This document shows, piece by piece, positions 48,675 through 62,916 of a stretch of 64,000 nucleotides of DNA. The stretch comes from Thiothrix subterranea. Its GTDB lineage: Bacteria > Pseudomonadota > Gammaproteobacteria > Thiotrichales > Thiotrichaceae. The stretch is taken from positions 62,001 to 126,000 of the forward strand of contig NZ_CP053482.1 of assembly GCF_016772315.1 (NCBI RefSeq), written 5' to 3'. The notes beneath the pieces were generated by a model. The model worked only from the letters and a program-made list of their open reading frames with translations, was not told where the DNA came from and did not search any database. The position numbers and the translations under genes were made by a program. Position 1 is the stretch's first letter, and the number at the start of each line of letters is the position of its first letter.

Positions 48675-50162
48675 ATGAACTACCATTTTGATTCTTCCGC
48701 CAATGCCGCTGAACTGCACACCGATTGCGTCGTGGTAGGTGTTTATAAACACGCCAAACTCTCGGCGGCGGCGGCGCAAATTGATGCTGCCAGCGCGGGC
48801 GCGATCAGCCAACACTTGGATTTCGGCGACTTTACCGGCGATAAAAACCGCACCAGTATGCTTTACAACCTGCCCGGCGTCACCGCCAAACGGGTGCTGC
48901 TCATCGGCATGGGCGAAAAAGACAAACTCACGCTGGAAACCCTAACCCTAATGACACAAGCAGCGGTCAACCTACTCAAAACCGCCAAAGTAAACAACGC
49001 CGTGTCATTTTTGACCGACGAAATCGCCAGCGAATACATTGAAGCCGCCGTGCGCCAATCGGTCATCGCCGTGGCTGACACGCTGTACACGTTCGACACG
49101 TACAAAAGCAAAAAAGACGATGCGCCGCGCACCGCGTTAGAAAGTTGGACAGTTGCGCACACGATTGCCGGTGAATTCACCAACCCGCTGTTGCAAGGCA
49201 ATGCCATTGCCGAAGGAATGCGCGTCAGCCGTGACCTTGCCAATAGCCCCGGCAATGTTTGCACTCCCACGTATCTGGCGGATATTGCGCAAGAACTGGC
49301 GAATTCTTCCAATAAAGTCGACATCAATATCCTCGAAGAAGCCGATATGGAAGCCCTCGGCATGGGTTCATTCCTTTCCGTCTCCAAGGGCAGCGCCGAA
49401 GACGGCAAAATGATCATCCTGCAATACCACGGCGGTAATTCGGGTGATGCGCCATTTGTGCTTGTTGGCAAAGGCATTACTTTTGACACTGGCGGCATTT
49501 CGCTCAAACCCGGCAATGCGATGGATGAAATGAAATTCGACATGAGCGGTGCTGCCAGCGTGATCGGCACACTGACCGCGTGTGTCGCCATGCAATTGCC
49601 CATGAACGTGATTGGCGTGATTGCCGCCGCCGAAAACATGCCCGGCAGTAAAGCCAGCAAACCCGGCGACATTGTTACCAGTATGTCAGGCAAAACCATT
49701 GAAATTCTCAACACCGACGCGGAAGGTCGCTTGGTGCTGTGCGATGCGCTGACGTATGTGGAACGCTTCAACCCCGTTGCCGTGGTCGATATTGCGACGC
49801 TGACCGGCGCGTGTATTACCGCATTGGGCTATCACATCTGTGGCTTACTGAGTAATAACGAGGCACTCGCGGACGAAGTGCTCGCGGCGGGCAAACAAGC
49901 CAATGACGAAGCCTGGCGCTTGCCGATGGGTGAAAAATACCACGATCAACTCAAAAGCAACTTCGCCGATCTTGCCAATATCGGCGGGCCACCGGGCGGC
50001 ACAATCACTGCCGCGTGCTTTTTGTCACGCTTTACCGAAAGCTACCCCTGGGCGCATCTCGACATTGCCGGTACAGCTTGGAAAAGCGGCGCAGCCAAAG
50101 GTGCAACGGGTCGCCCTGTTCCCTTGCTGTGCCAATTGCTGATTAATCGCGCCAAAGCATGA
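48675..50162 (+). CDS. pepA: Leucyl aminopeptidase
   Basis: PepA is a two-metal M17 aminopeptidase, in some bacteria also a DNA-binding factor. The signature NTDAEGRLVL, metal ligands in VGKGITFDTGGISLKPG and FDMSGAASVIGT, and the C-terminal PWAHLDIAGTAW are intact. At 495 residues it is the usual length. AGGA precedes the ATG. It overlaps holC by 4 bases. Confidence 0.96.
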   Translation: MNYHFDSSANAAELHTDCVVVGVYKHAKLSAAAAQIDAASAGAISQHLDFGDFTGDKNRTSMLYNLPGVTAKRVLLIGMGEKDKLTLETLTLMTQAAVNLLKTAKVNNAVSFLTDEIASEYIEAAVRQSVIAVADTLYTFDTYKSKKDDAPRTALESWTVAHTIAGEFTNPLLQGNAIAEGMRVSRDLANSPGNVCTPTYLADIAQELANSSNKVDINILEEADMEALGMGSFLSVSKGSAEDGKMIILQYHGGNSGDAPFVLVGKGITFDTGGISLKPGNAMDEMKFDMSGAASVIGTLTACVAMQLPMNVIGVIAAAENMPGSKASKPGDIVTSMSGKTIEILNTDAEGRLVLCDALTYVERFNPVAVVDIATLTGACITALGYHICGLLSNNEALADEVLAAGKQANDEAWRLPMGEKYHDQLKSNFADLANIGGPPGGTITAACFLSRFTESYPWAHLDIAGTAWKSGAAKGATGRPVPLLCQLLINRAKA

Positions 50163-50587
50163 CCAAAATAGATTTTTACGTCGGAAAAACCAACAGCTTG
50201 CAGGCGCGGTTATTACTCGCCTGCAAGGTGGTCATGAAAGCGCATCAGCAACAATTGCATACCTACATTCACACCGATGCGCCGACGACCAGCAGCAAAT
50301 TGGATGAATTATTGTGGACGTTTAACGAACTCGCGTTCATTCCCCACGCGCTTGCGCCCACAAAAGATCAAAACGTGCGCATTTTAATCGGTCACGACCA
50401 TGAACCGATGGAAAATTGCGGGTTGCTTATCAATCTTTCCAACGAAATACCCACTTTTTTCTCACGTTTTGAGCGTTTAGCCGAAATGTTAGATCAAGAA
50501 GAAGCCGTACTACACGCTGGTCGTAAACGCTACCAGTTTTACCGTGACCGGGGCTATAATCTGGACTACCATCAACTTAAGATTTAA
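50159..50587 (+). CDS. holC: DNA polymerase III subunit chi
   Basis: HolC links the clamp loader to SSB. IDFYVGKTNSLQARLLLACKV at the N-terminus, LDELLWTFNELAFIPHAL and a C-terminal GRKRYQFYRDRGYNL match the family; the length of 142 is typical. It lies in the conserved pepA-holC-valS order. Confidence 0.94.
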   Translation: MTKIDFYVGKTNSLQARLLLACKVVMKAHQQQLHTYIHTDAPTTSSKLDELLWTFNELAFIPHALAPTKDQNVRILIGHDHEPMENCGLLINLSNEIPTFFSRFERLAEMLDQEEAVLHAGRKRYQFYRDRGYNLDYHQLKI

Positions 50588-50599
50588 TAACCCGGAATA

Positions 50600-50941
50600 A
50601 TGATGCGCGAAGACTTCGACAAAACCATTCGTATTCCCGTCGTTACTGATCTGGTACGCGCAGGCGACGCCGCCATTGTCGAGCAAGTAAAAAACCCCTA
50701 CGCTCGCCAGCAACGCCGTCAGGTATTTGAGCAACGCCTCAAAGAACGTATCGACGAACTCAAATCCGCCACCGGACAAGACGAATATTCGGGTTTAGCC
50801 CGCGCCCACGCCATCCGCTCAGAAGGCCATCAACAAGCAGCAACACAAGCTCACAGCTCCCGCATCGACCCTTCGGTAGAAAAACACATTGATAAAGCCC
50901 GCGACGACCTCATCCGCGAGCTTTCCACTTTGTTGAAATAA
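50600..50941 (+). CDS. Hypothetical helical protein between holC and valS
   Basis: The 113-residue, charged, largely helical protein begins MMREDFDKTIRIPVVTDLVRAGD. This opening recalls small uncharacterised proteins seen next to holC/valS in related bacteria (IPxLTDLV..G). It has no membrane segment, signal peptide or enzyme motif. Position suggests the same transcript as pepA-holC-valS. Function unknown. Confidence 0.75.
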   Translation: MMREDFDKTIRIPVVTDLVRAGDAAIVEQVKNPYARQQRRQVFEQRLKERIDELKSATGQDEYSGLARAHAIRSEGHQQAATQAHSSRIDPSVEKHIDKARDDLIRELSTLLK

Positions 50942-50994
50942 GTATTTTTGCGTTATAATGCCGCTCTTTTCCGACTTCAAAAAAGTAGCGGCAC

Positions 50995-53820
50995 ATGGAC
51001 AAGACCTACCAACCTCAAGACATCGAACAACGCTGGTATCAGCATTGGGAACAAAGCGGCTATTTCGCCCCGAAAGGCGAGGGCAAGCCGTATTGCATCA
51101 TGATCCCGCCGCCGAACGTCACCGGCACGCTGCACATGGGGCACGGTTTCAACCAGATGGTGATCGACACCCTGATCCGCTACCACCGCATGAAGGGCGA
51201 CAAAACCCTTTACCAACCCGGCACTGACCACGCGGGCATCGCCACGCAAATGGTGGTGGAACGCCAATTGCTTGCGCAAGGTGTGACCCGCCACGATCTG
51301 GGGCGTGAAGCCTTCCTCGAAAAAGTCTGGGAATGGAAAGGCCAATCCGGCGACACCATCAACCGCCAATTGCGCCGTTTGGGCACAACCCCCGACTGGT
51401 CACGCGAACGCTTTACGATGGACGAAGGCTTGTCAGAAGCGGTACGCGAAGTGTTCGTGCGCCTGCATGAAGAAGGTTTGATCTATCGCGGCAAACGCTT
51501 GGTGAACTGGGATACCGTGCTGCACACCGCCGTTTCCGACCTTGAAGTCGTGTCTGAAGAAGAAAACGGCAATATGTGGCACTTCCGCTACCCGCTGGCG
51601 GATGCGGCGGGCAATGCCACCGACGAATTCCTGATCGTTGCCACCACGCGCCCGGAAACCATGCTGGGTGACTCCGCCGTAGCGGTGAACCCGAAGGACG
51701 AGCGTTACCAGCATTTGATCGGCAAAAACGTAGTGCTGCCGCTGGTGGGACGCTTGATTCCGGTGGTGGGCGATGATTACGCTGACCCAGAAAAAGGCAC
51801 GGGTTGCGTGAAGATTACTCCGGCGCACGATTTCAACGACTATCAGGTGGGCAAGCGTCACAACCTGCCGCTGATCAATATTTTCACCATTGATGCCTGC
51901 ATCAACGATGTTTCACCGGAAAAGTATCAAGGGCTGGAACGCTTTGCGGCACGTAAGCAAATCGTTGCGGACATGGATGCGCTCGGCTTGCTGGATAAAA
52001 TCGAAGACCACAAGCTGATGGTTCCGCGCGGCGACCGTTCTGGCACGGTGATTGAACCGTACCTGACCGACCAGTGGTACGTGGATTTGACCCGCGAAAC
52101 GCTGGACGACGGGCGACCTGGCGGCAAAACCGCGATTGCGCAACCCGCGATTGACGTAGTGGCGAGTGGCGAAGTGCGCTTCATTCCGGGCAACTGGGTG
52201 AACACCTACAACCATTGGATGAACAACCTCGACGACTGGTGTATTTCACGCCAATTGTGGTGGGGGCATCGCATTCCGGCGTGGTATGACGAGGTGGGTA
52301 ATGTCTATGTAGCGCGTTCCGAAGAAGAGGTGCGCAACAAATACAACCTGCCTGCTGACCTTGCGTTGCGTCAGGATGAGGACGTGCTGGATACGTGGTT
52401 CTCCTCCGCGCTGTGGCCGTTTTCTACGCTCGGCTGGCCGAATGTGGATGATGAAGCGTTGAAAGCGTTTTACCCCACGCAGATGCTGATGACCGGTTTC
52501 GACATCATCTTCTTCTGGGTGGCGCGGATGATCATGTTCGGCAAGAAATTCATGGGCGATGTGCCGTTCCGCGACGTGTACATCCACGGGCTGGTGAAGG
52601 ATGCGGACGGGCAGAAAATGTCCAAATCCAAGGGCAACGTACTCGACCCGCTGGACATTATCGACGGCATCGACCTCGAAGCACTGGTTGCTAAACGCAC
52701 CAGCGGCATGATGCAGCCGCAACTTGCCGCCAAAATCGACAAAGCCACCCGCAAGCAATTCCCCGATGGCATTACCCCGCACGGCACGGATGCGCTGCGC
52801 ATGACGTTTGCCTCGTTCGCCACGGCTGGGCGCGACATCCGTTTCGACATGCAACGGCTGGAAGGCTACCGCAATTTCTGCAACAAGCTGTGGAACGCAG
52901 CGCGTTACGTGCTGATGCAGTGCGAAGAGCAGGATACCGGGCTGGACGATACTTTGCCGGTGGAATTATCGGCGGCGGATCGCTGGATCATTTCATTGCT
53001 GCAACAGACTGAGGCGGAAGTCGCTGACCACATCGACAACTACCGCTTCGACCTTGCTGCCAAGGCGATGTATGAATTTGCGTGGCACGAATACTGCGAC
53101 TGGTATCTGGAGCTGACCAAGCCGATTTTGGGCAAAGCCAACGACAACCAAGCTGCCAAACGTGGCACGCGCCGTACCTTGGTGCGCGTGCTGGAAGCCG
53201 CGTTGCGCCTGATGCACCCGATCATGCCGTTCATTACCGAAGAAATCTGGCAGAACATCAAAGGCTTGGCGGGCGTGTCCGGCGATTCCATCATGCTGCA
53301 ACCCTACCCCGTCGCCGACACCGCGCTGGTTGATCAGGCAGCACTGGCGGAAATCGAATGGGTGAAAGCTTTCATCATGGGCATCCGCCGCATCCGTTCC
53401 GAGATGGACATCAAGCCGGGGCAAGTGCTCGACGTGCTGCTGCAAAATTGGAGCGACACCGACAAGGCACTGTTCACCACCAGCGAAGCGTTTGCGCGGA
53501 CGCTGGCGAAAGTCGGCAATGTAACGTGGCTGGAAGTGGGTGCGGATGCGCCGGAATCGGCTACGGCACTGGTTGGCGAAATGCAAATCCTGATCCCGCT
53601 GGCGGGGCTGATCGACAAAGATGCGGAAATTGCGCGTTTGAGCAAGGAAATCGAGAAGCTGCAAAAGAACCTCGGCGGGCTGGAAGGTCGGCTGAATAAT
53701 CCAGCGTTTGCGGACAAAGCTCCGGCAGCAGTGCTGGAACAGACGCGCAAGCAGGCGGATGAGCAGCGGGCGGCGTTGGGGCAGTTGGTGGGGCAGTTGG
53801 AGAAGATTCGGGCGTTGTGA
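50995..53820 (+). CDS. valS: Valine--tRNA ligase
   Basis: ValS is a class I synthetase. The HIGH-type motif is in [16 protein letters not shown], the KMSKS motif in [15 protein letters not shown], the editing domain carries [15 protein letters not shown], and a C-terminal coiled coil (~residues 870-940, rich in KLQKNL and [10 protein letters not shown]) completes the 941-residue protein. Its GC content is higher than in neighbouring accessory genes. Confidence 0.98.
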   Translation: MDKTYQPQDIEQRWYQHWEQSGYFAPKGEGKPYCIMIPPPNVTGTLHMGHGFNQMVIDTLIRYHRMKGDKTLYQPGTDHAGIATQMVVERQLLAQGVTRHDLGREAFLEKVWEWKGQSGDTINRQLRRLGTTPDWSRERFTMDEGLSEAVREVFVRLHEEGLIYRGKRLVNWDTVLHTAVSDLEVVSEEENGNMWHFRYPLADAAGNATDEFLIVATTRPETMLGDSAVAVNPKDERYQHLIGKNVVLPLVGRLIPVVGDDYADPEKGTGCVKITPAHDFNDYQVGKRHNLPLINIFTIDACINDVSPEKYQGLERFAARKQIVADMDALGLLDKIEDHKLMVPRGDRSGTVIEPYLTDQWYVDLTRETLDDGRPGGKTAIAQPAIDVVASGEVRFIPGNWVNTYNHWMNNLDDWCISRQLWWGHRIPAWYDEVGNVYVARSEEEVRNKYNLPADLALRQDEDVLDTWFSSALWPFSTLGWPNVDDEALKAFYPTQMLMTGFDIIFFWVARMIMFGKKFMGDVPFRDVYIHGLVKDADGQKMSKSKGNVLDPLDIIDGIDLEALVAKRTSGMMQPQLAAKIDKATRKQFPDGITPHGTDALRMTFASFATAGRDIRFDMQRLEGYRNFCNKLWNAARYVLMQCEEQDTGLDDTLPVELSAADRWIISLLQQTEAEVADHIDNYRFDLAAKAMYEFAWHEYCDWYLELTKPILGKANDNQAAKRGTRRTLVRVLEAALRLMHPIMPFITEEIWQNIKGLAGVSGDSIMLQPYPVADTALVDQAALAEIEWVKAFIMGIRRIRSEMDIKPGQVLDVLLQNWSDTDKALFTTSEAFARTLAKVGNVTWLEVGADAPESATALVGEMQILIPLAGLIDKDAEIARLSKEIEKLQKNLGGLEGRLNNPAFADKAPAAVLEQTRKQADEQRAALGQLVGQLEKIRAL

Positions 53821-53851
53821 TTAATTAACTGAGCACAAACACCCCCCACTT

Positions 53852-54676
53852 CTACTGGGTTTGTTCAGTCAGCTCTGAACAAACCTCGTCCACATTAGAC
53901 TCGCATGAAGATAGAATATATTTTTGTCCATTGAACTCATAACTAATGGTTGCAGAAAACTCCTTAGACTGAATTTCTCCATTTTTCTTCACTACAACAT
54001 CGTACAATCCTGTATTCTTAAGCACAAAATCATAAGATGCCTCCCAATCAGTATCAGCGTCTGCACCACCATTGTCTTCTCTGATGTTTATATCTAAAAC
54101 ATTATGAAAAGAGTCTCCTAATTTTGTGTAGATAGACACACTGTCCGTTGTTCGTCCATGGTTCATGAAGCTGCCAGCTATAGGAATACCAAATTTATTA
54201 TCACCGATGGCTTTAGTTCCTCCAAAATCTTCTTTATCAAAACTTCCCCAAGCCCCACTTGGAGAAGATGCTATGTCAGAAGTTATCAGCTTCCAACCAG
54301 CTTCTTTTTTTTCAAATTCAAAAAAACTTAAATATGGCGCACAGGCATGACAACTTCCCCCCAAATCACCGGAAACCATAGCAAGAACATAAGTTTCTCG
54401 GTCTCTATACGGTAAATTATATTCACCAATGAGTTCATGAGGTGGACGACATGGCTCATCTATGCAGAGTTCTGGATGCTGATCCCAGTTATGTTTTTCT
54501 AATGATGTAAAGGCAAGCATCTTCGCCTGCTCAAGATTCCATGAACCTTTAATATCAACAGGTTCTTCTATAGTTCTAGGGTTGTAATACGTAAAAACAC
54601 TCCACCCAAGACCCAATATGAATGCAGCAATCGCAGCAACCCATGAAATTTTTTCTAAAGAGGAACGCTCGCTCAT
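53852..54676 (-). CDS. Hypothetical membrane-anchored protein, AT-rich
   Basis: The 274-residue protein has one N-terminal helix (ISWVAAIAAFILGLGWSVFTYY) and a large extracytoplasmic part with five cysteines, including a CHAC motif in GGSCHACAPYLSFFEF. The CxxC might bind metal or heme, but a CxxCH heme motif is not present. I recognise no family. It is clearly more AT-rich than valS and lies beside a restriction-modification system, so it is probably part of an acquired segment. Confidence 0.65.
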   Translation of the reverse strand: MSERSSLEKISWVAAIAAFILGLGWSVFTYYNPRTIEEPVDIKGSWNLEQAKMLAFTSLEKHNWDQHPELCIDEPCRPPHELIGEYNLPYRDRETYVLAMVSGDLGGSCHACAPYLSFFEFEKKEAGWKLITSDIASSPSGAWGSFDKEDFGGTKAIGDNKFGIPIAGSFMNHGRTTDSVSIYTKLGDSFHNVLDINIREDNGGADADTDWEASYDFVLKNTGLYDVVVKKNGEIQSKEFSATISYEFNGQKYILSSCESNVDEVCSELTEQTQ

Positions 54677-54736
54677 TAACTACCTCATAAAACAATCAAA
54701 CTACTAAGTGCTGACAAACATAGCACAGACAGCCAT

Positions 54737-55741
54737 TCACGCAAACAACAACTGCTGCCCCACCCGCTCCGCCGCCAACCCCGCCAAATCAACACTTTTG
54801 CGGTTCAAAATCGCATTGTAGGCACGGCGAACCTCCTGTTCCGCAGGGCTATCCATAAACCGCAGCACCGAAGCGGCGACATATTCCCGCTCCAACTCGA
54901 AGCTGAGCCATTGCCGATCCAGCGTTTCCGCCACCGACCCCGTGGTATTCGACCCGCCAAAAATATCCACCACCAAATCCCCCGGTTCGGTCAGGAACTT
55001 GATGAAAAACTCCGGCAACTTGGCAGGAAACCGCGCCGGATGGCTTTTGACCCCCAGCAACTTGCAGCCGGATAGATACCCGCCATTCGATTCCGTATTG
55101 GGAATTTGCAGCAGGTTGGACGGAATAGCCCCGCCATTGTCCTTGCCAAAACTGCTCGAAATGTCATGCCCAGACGGACGTTTCGCCGGGGTATAAAACG
55201 CCTCCGGTGCTTCCAGCAGCTTTTTCATGCGCGAACTGTATTCCGCCAACACCTTGCTGACATCCGCCTTCGGCCATTCCGTTTTGCTGAACCACCAGAC
55301 CGTATTTACCGAATCCTTCGCCCGCAACTTGCGCTTGTTCACCCACTCAATCGGGCTGGGCAGCTTCGACGGGTTGTACCAATAAAAATCTTCCGCCAGC
55401 GTAAACCCCAACTCATCGCAAAACTTCAGCAACACCCGGAAATTGTACAAACTCCGCGCAGGCACACCCTTCTCATACGCCCCGCCCAAATCCAGCACAA
55501 AACTGCCATCCGACTTCAGCTTCTGGAACACCAACTTGCCAAACGCCGCCAGCCACTCCACGTATTCATGCTGATCCTTGTTGCCGTACTCCTTCTTGCG
55601 TTGCAGCGCAAACGGCGGGCTAGTCATCACCAGATTCACGCTCCCATCCGGCAACTTCGCCAGCATCTCCAACGAATCGGCACAATACATCGCACCACGC
55701 GCCGAATGGTAGGCAGGCTGGATACCAAGATCAAAAAGCAT
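54737..55741 (-). CDS. PvuII-type N4-cytosine DNA methyltransferase
   Basis: The 334-residue beta-class methyltransferase closely follows the known M.PvuII sequence as I recall it. Catalytic motif IV is NLVMTSPPFALQRKKEYGN, then FYWYNPSKLPSPIEWVNKRK, NTVWWFSKTEWPK, SHPARFPAKLPEFFIKFLTEP and the SAM-binding VVDIFGGSNTTGSVAETL. M.PvuII makes CAG(m4C)TG; the same target is inferred. It is divergent from the endonuclease gene with a 43-base gap, the arrangement of PvuII but without the controller gene. It protects the host from the neighbouring enzyme. Confidence 0.93.
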   Translation of the reverse strand: MLFDLGIQPAYHSARGAMYCADSLEMLAKLPDGSVNLVMTSPPFALQRKKEYGNKDQHEYVEWLAAFGKLVFQKLKSDGSFVLDLGGAYEKGVPARSLYNFRVLLKFCDELGFTLAEDFYWYNPSKLPSPIEWVNKRKLRAKDSVNTVWWFSKTEWPKADVSKVLAEYSSRMKKLLEAPEAFYTPAKRPSGHDISSSFGKDNGGAIPSNLLQIPNTESNGGYLSGCKLLGVKSHPARFPAKLPEFFIKFLTEPGDLVVDIFGGSNTTGSVAETLDRQWLSFELEREYVAASVLRFMDSPAEQEVRRAYNAILNRKSVDLAGLAAERVGQQLLFA

Positions 55742-55784
55742 GGGGCTATTCCTTAAGCAAACTGTTTAACTTACAATCAACAAG

Positions 55785-56267
55785 ATGAAAATACATCCAG
55801 ACAAACAACTACTTGATGCCCTGTTTCCACACATCCGCCAATATCAGGCGTTAGCGGAAAAGCACGGCATTAATGACATTTTTCAGGACAACGGCGGCAA
55901 ACTGCTGCAAGTCATACTGACTACCAGCCTTGAAGTGTTACCGGGGCGTGAGGGTAATGATGCCAGAGATGCGGCTGGAAACGAATACGAACTTAAATCC
56001 GTCAACACCTCGCTGACCAAGAGCTTCTCCACTCACCACCACATGAACCCGACGATTATAGCCAAATACCGCCGAGTCGATTGGATATTCGCTGTTTACC
56101 AAGGGATTGAACTGCAACAGATTTTCCTGTTGACACCCGCACAGATGGAGCCGTTCTACGCAAAATGGGAAAAGAAATGGCATGATGACGGTGGCAAGGA
56201 CATAAACAATCCGAAGATTCCGCTGAGCTATGTGCAGAATAATGGCAGGCTGATTTTTGAGGCTTAA
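55785..56267 (+). CDS. PvuII-like type II restriction endonuclease
   Basis: The 160-residue protein is strongly similar along its length to R.PvuII (157 aa), which cuts CAG^CTG to blunt ends. [60 protein letters not shown] and KDINNPKIP are shared. By alignment with R.PvuII the catalytic residues are D59, E69 and K71, and the DNA-contacting histidines H84-H86 are kept, so the enzyme is probably active and has the same specificity. The end overlaps the broken Uma2 gene on the other strand by 4 bases. Confidence 0.94.
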   Translation: MKIHPDKQLLDALFPHIRQYQALAEKHGINDIFQDNGGKLLQVILTTSLEVLPGREGNDARDAAGNEYELKSVNTSLTKSFSTHHHMNPTIIAKYRRVDWIFAVYQGIELQQIFLLTPAQMEPFYAKWEKKWHDDGGKDINNPKIPLSYVQNNGRLIFEA

Positions 56268-56507
56268 AGTGTACCTGCGTAAATCGCCGCCACACTCAAC
56301 ACCATATCCAAATAAGGCAGCGTAATTTCATCATCCAACCGATCGAACTGCTGTAATCCCCAGCTACCGTCTGCCAAACGCACCAGCATATCCACCTGTA
56401 CTTTATCCTGCGCAACAACCAGATAAGCTTGCAGCGGCAAGTTTTTCACCTTCCAGATACTCAGCCTCGCTAAGGTATTGCCCCGATATTTGACGCGCTA
56501 AAGGCAT
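56264..56507 (-). pseudogene. Uma2-family (DUF820) remnant with internal deletion
   Basis: A start with GGAG upstream (ATG at 56507) opens MPLARQISGQYLSEAEYLEGE, the N-terminus of Uma2-type PD-(D/E)XK proteins. After ~20 codons the frame is lost, and from about 56449 another frame encodes LQAYLVVAQDKVQVDMLVRL...IYAGTL, the family's C-terminus. About 100 central residues, including the catalytic ones, are missing. It is therefore a decayed gene beside the restriction-modification pair. Confidence 0.78.
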
Positions 56508-56596
56508 AACATTCTCCTACAACACCCGCCGATAAATACCTACCACTGTTGAACATAGCACGGCTGGCAAAGCCTCGCCATCTCACCTAACACCCA

Positions 56597-57874
56597 TCAA
56601 GACCGCCGCAACCCCGCCAACTTCTCCCGAATCTTAATCTCCAATCCCCGCTCGACCGGTTCATAATAACGCCGCCCTTTCAGCTCATCCGGGAAATAGT
56701 TTTCCCCCGCCACATACGCATTCTGCTCATCGTGGGCATAGCGGTAATCTTTGCCGTAATCCAACGCCTTCATCAGCCTGGTCGGCGCATTACGCAAATG
56801 CAACGGCACATCCAACGAACCCGACTGTTGCGCATCCGCCCGCGCCAGTTTGTAAGCCGTGTACACCGCATTGCTTTTCGGCGCACATGCCAGATACACC
56901 ACCGCTTGCGCCAGCATCAACTCCCCTTCCGGGCTGCCTAAACGCTCGTAAGCGTCCCACGCATTCAACGCCAACTGCAAACTGCGCGGGTCGGCATTGC
57001 CAATATCCTCACTCGCCATGCGCACCACCCGCCGCGCAATGTACAAAGGGTCACAACCGCCATCCAGCATCCGACACAACCAATACAACGCCGCATCGGG
57101 GTCAGTGCCACGCACCGACTTGTGCAAGGCTGAAATCTGCTCGTAAAACAAATCACCGCCCTTATCGAAACGCCGCAACGATTCCGCCACCACTTCCTGC
57201 ACGGTAGCAGCCGTAATCCGCGCTCCCTCCGGCGTGTCTTCCGCCAAATCCGCCGCAATTTCCAACCAATTCAACGCCCGTCGTGCATCGCCATCGGCTG
57301 CGGCGGCTAATGCCTCCAACACCCCCTCACTGGCCTGCACATGCAGCGCCCCCAAACCTTTGTCACTGTCCTGCAACGCACGTTGCAACACCCGCTGAAT
57401 ATCATCCGGCAACAGGGAACGCAACACGTAAGTACGCACCCGTGACAACAACGCATTATTCAATTCAAAAGAAGGGTTTTCCGTGGTTGCACCAATAAAC
57501 AATAACGTGCCATCTTCAATATGCGGCAAAAACGCATCTTGCTGCGCCTTATTGAAACGGTGAACTTCATCCACAAACAACACGGTGGTGCGTCCGAATT
57601 GCGCCCGGTTTTGCCGCGCCACCTCAACCGCCGCACGAATCTCCTTCACCCCCGCCAATACCGCCGATAAGGTGAGGAATTCTGCCTTCCAATAGTGGGT
57701 AATTAAACGTGCCAGTGTGGTTTTGCCGGTTCCGGGAGGCCCCCAGAACAGCATCGAGTGCGGTCGGGATTCTTCGATGGCTCGCCGCAGCGGTTTGCCA
57801 ACGGCAAGCAAGTGAAGCTGCCCGGCGTACTCATCGAGCGTCGCCGGGCGTATCCGTTCAGCTAAGGGAATCAG
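56597..57874 (-). CDS. rarA: Replication-associated recombination protein A (RarA/MgsA)
   Basis: RarA is a clamp-loader-like AAA+ ATPase acting at stalled replication forks. Walker [17 protein letters not shown], Walker [22 protein letters not shown], sensor 1 [16 protein letters not shown] and the C-terminal tetramerisation region ([20 protein letters not shown]) are present. The conserved N-terminal [17 protein letters not shown] lies upstream of any ATG, GTG or TTG; the frame is open only to a CTG (57874) or ATT (57871) that overlaps the lolA stop. I therefore extend the gene to 57874 and propose a non-canonical, coupled start. The TTG at 57811 would remove this conserved segment. Confidence 0.85.
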   Translation of the reverse strand: MIPLAERIRPATLDEYAGQLHLLAVGKPLRRAIEESRPHSMLFWGPPGTGKTTLARLITHYWKAEFLTLSAVLAGVKEIRAAVEVARQNRAQFGRTTVLFVDEVHRFNKAQQDAFLPHIEDGTLLFIGATTENPSFELNNALLSRVRTYVLRSLLPDDIQRVLQRALQDSDKGLGALHVQASEGVLEALAAAADGDARRALNWLEIAADLAEDTPEGARITAATVQEVVAESLRRFDKGGDLFYEQISALHKSVRGTDPDAALYWLCRMLDGGCDPLYIARRVVRMASEDIGNADPRSLQLALNAWDAYERLGSPEGELMLAQAVVYLACAPKSNAVYTAYKLARADAQQSGSLDVPLHLRNAPTRLMKALDYGKDYRYAHDEQNAYVAGENYFPDELKGRRYYEPVERGLEIKIREKLAGLRRS

Positions 57875-58506
57875 GAAGCTTTCCCAATCACGTCAGCCCC
57901 TTTAGGTGGCGTGAAACTGAAACGGCTCTTGTCGATGTCAATATCGGTACGCAAGCCTTGAAACTTAATGTAGGTTTGTTGCCCGAATTTATCGCCCAAG
58001 ATCATTTCTTCCACGCCGGTAGCACTAATGCCCAAATCCATTGAAGTGAAATCAGAATCCTGTTTTTTCGGCGTCAAACGAAACCATTCCAAGGTGCTGC
58101 CTTCGGCCTCCATTTCCTGCACATTGAATTGTTTATCAACGGCCTGCTTTTGGGTCAGCATCCCGACCGGCGCAGAAGACAAGGCTTGCGTCATCGGCTT
58201 GACCGTAACTTGATCCAATTCCACGTCGTAAATCCACACGTTTTTACCGTCTGCCACGATTTCATGCTTGTCGGGTGCGGCGTATTCCCACCGGAATTTG
58301 CCGGGGCGTGACAGAAAGACGTTACCACTGGACGATTGACGCACCGCGCCTTTTTCATCAATCACTTGCTGGGTGAAAGCCGACTGCATGGTGTCGATTT
58401 TGGTAAAGAAATCGTCAAGTTTTTCACGACCGCCAGCCCATGCACTGCTGCTCATTAAGCCCGTCGCCAACAGTACTGCCAGTGTTTTAGTGAACGTTGT
58501 TTTCAT
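57871..58506 (-). CDS. lolA: Outer-membrane lipoprotein carrier LolA
   Basis: LolA shuttles lipoproteins across the periplasm from LolCDE to LolB. A signal peptide ([17 protein letters not shown]) precedes [20 protein letters not shown] (part of the first strand), [16 protein letters not shown] and the [12 protein letters not shown] end. Of several possible starts, ATG 58506 is 7 bases after GAGG; ATG 58509 and 58518 also fit. Gene order ftsK-lolA-rarA is conserved in gammaproteobacteria. Confidence 0.94.
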   Translation of the reverse strand: MKTTFTKTLAVLLATGLMSSSAWAGGREKLDDFFTKIDTMQSAFTQQVIDEKGAVRQSSSGNVFLSRPGKFRWEYAAPDKHEIVADGKNVWIYDVELDQVTVKPMTQALSSAPVGMLTQKQAVDKQFNVQEMEAEGSTLEWFRLTPKKQDSDFTSMDLGISATGVEEMILGDKFGQQTYIKFQGLRTDIDIDKSRFSFTPPKGADVIGKAS

Positions 58507-58523
58507 CATTAACCTCATGTTAT

Positions 58524-62128
<3,605 letters not shown>

Positions 62129-62137
62129 AGGAACGGC

Positions 62138-62893
62138 GTGTTACCACGATCACTCAGCCTCACCTTACTCAACCCCACTTGGTCGGAAGAACCTTTCCCA
62201 CCTGTGGAAATGGCGTGGGAAGAACCCAACGGCTTGCTGGCAGTCGGCGGCGATTTAAGCATTGCCCGCTTGAAAAATGCTTACCGTGCGGGGATCTTCC
62301 CCTGGTTTGGGCCGCGTGAACCGATCTACTGGTGGTCGCCCGACCCGCGCACGGTGCTGTTTCCGCACAAAATCCGCATGACCCGCAGTTTGCGTAAATC
62401 GTTACGCAACAAAGGTTATCGGATCAGCTTCGATACCTGCTTCTCCGATGTCGTAGAAGCCTGCGCCGCGCCGCGCTCTTACACCGCCGAAACCTGGATT
62501 ACGCACGAAATGCACACCGCTTATTGCATGTTGCACGCGCATGACATCGCGCATTCGGTGGAAGTGTGGAATCCGGCAGGTGAACTGGTTGGCGGCCTGT
62601 ACGGTGTGACTACCGGCGGGGTATTCAGCGGCGAATCCATGTTCAGCCGCGAACCGGATACCTCCAAAATCGCAATGGTGGCACTGGCTTGGCACGTACA
62701 GCACTGGGGCTTTGCGGTGATTGACTGCCAAATCGAAAACCCGCATTTAATGAGCATGGGCGCGGAAAACATTTCACGCGATGACTACTTGAAAATTTTG
62801 CACGCTAATTTACACGTTCCGCCGCCGCGCTATTGGCTGGCGGACAACAGCGTCGATTTATCGCGCTGGCAAACGGAAACCGATCCCCGTTAA
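62138..62893 (+). CDS. aat: Leucyl/phenylalanyl-tRNA--protein transferase
   Basis: Aat adds Leu or Phe to proteins with N-terminal Arg or Lys and marks them for ClpAP (N-degron pathway). LLAVGGDLSIARLKNAYRAGIFPWF, PIYWWSPDPRTVLFP, GGLYGVTTGGVFSGESMFS and FAVIDCQIENPHLMSMGA (quoted in part) are typical. The GTG start lies 10 bases after trxB. Confidence 0.96.
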   Translation: MLPRSLSLTLLNPTWSEEPFPPVEMAWEEPNGLLAVGGDLSIARLKNAYRAGIFPWFGPREPIYWWSPDPRTVLFPHKIRMTRSLRKSLRNKGYRISFDTCFSDVVEACAAPRSYTAETWITHEMHTAYCMLHAHDIAHSVEVWNPAGELVGGLYGVTTGGVFSGESMFSREPDTSKIAMVALAWHVQHWGFAVIDCQIENPHLMSMGAENISRDDYLKILHANLHVPPPRYWLADNSVDLSRWQTETDPR

Positions 62894-62916
62894 TTCATAC
62901 CACAGGGCTACGCATT

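Noticed and set aside
48863-49771. 302-codon minus-strand open frame inside pepA
   Set aside because: Shadow of pepA; low-complexity serine-rich translation.
55742-55784. Controller (C) protein gene or C-box of a PvuII system
   Set aside because: The gap is only 43 bases and shows no such gene or symmetric box.
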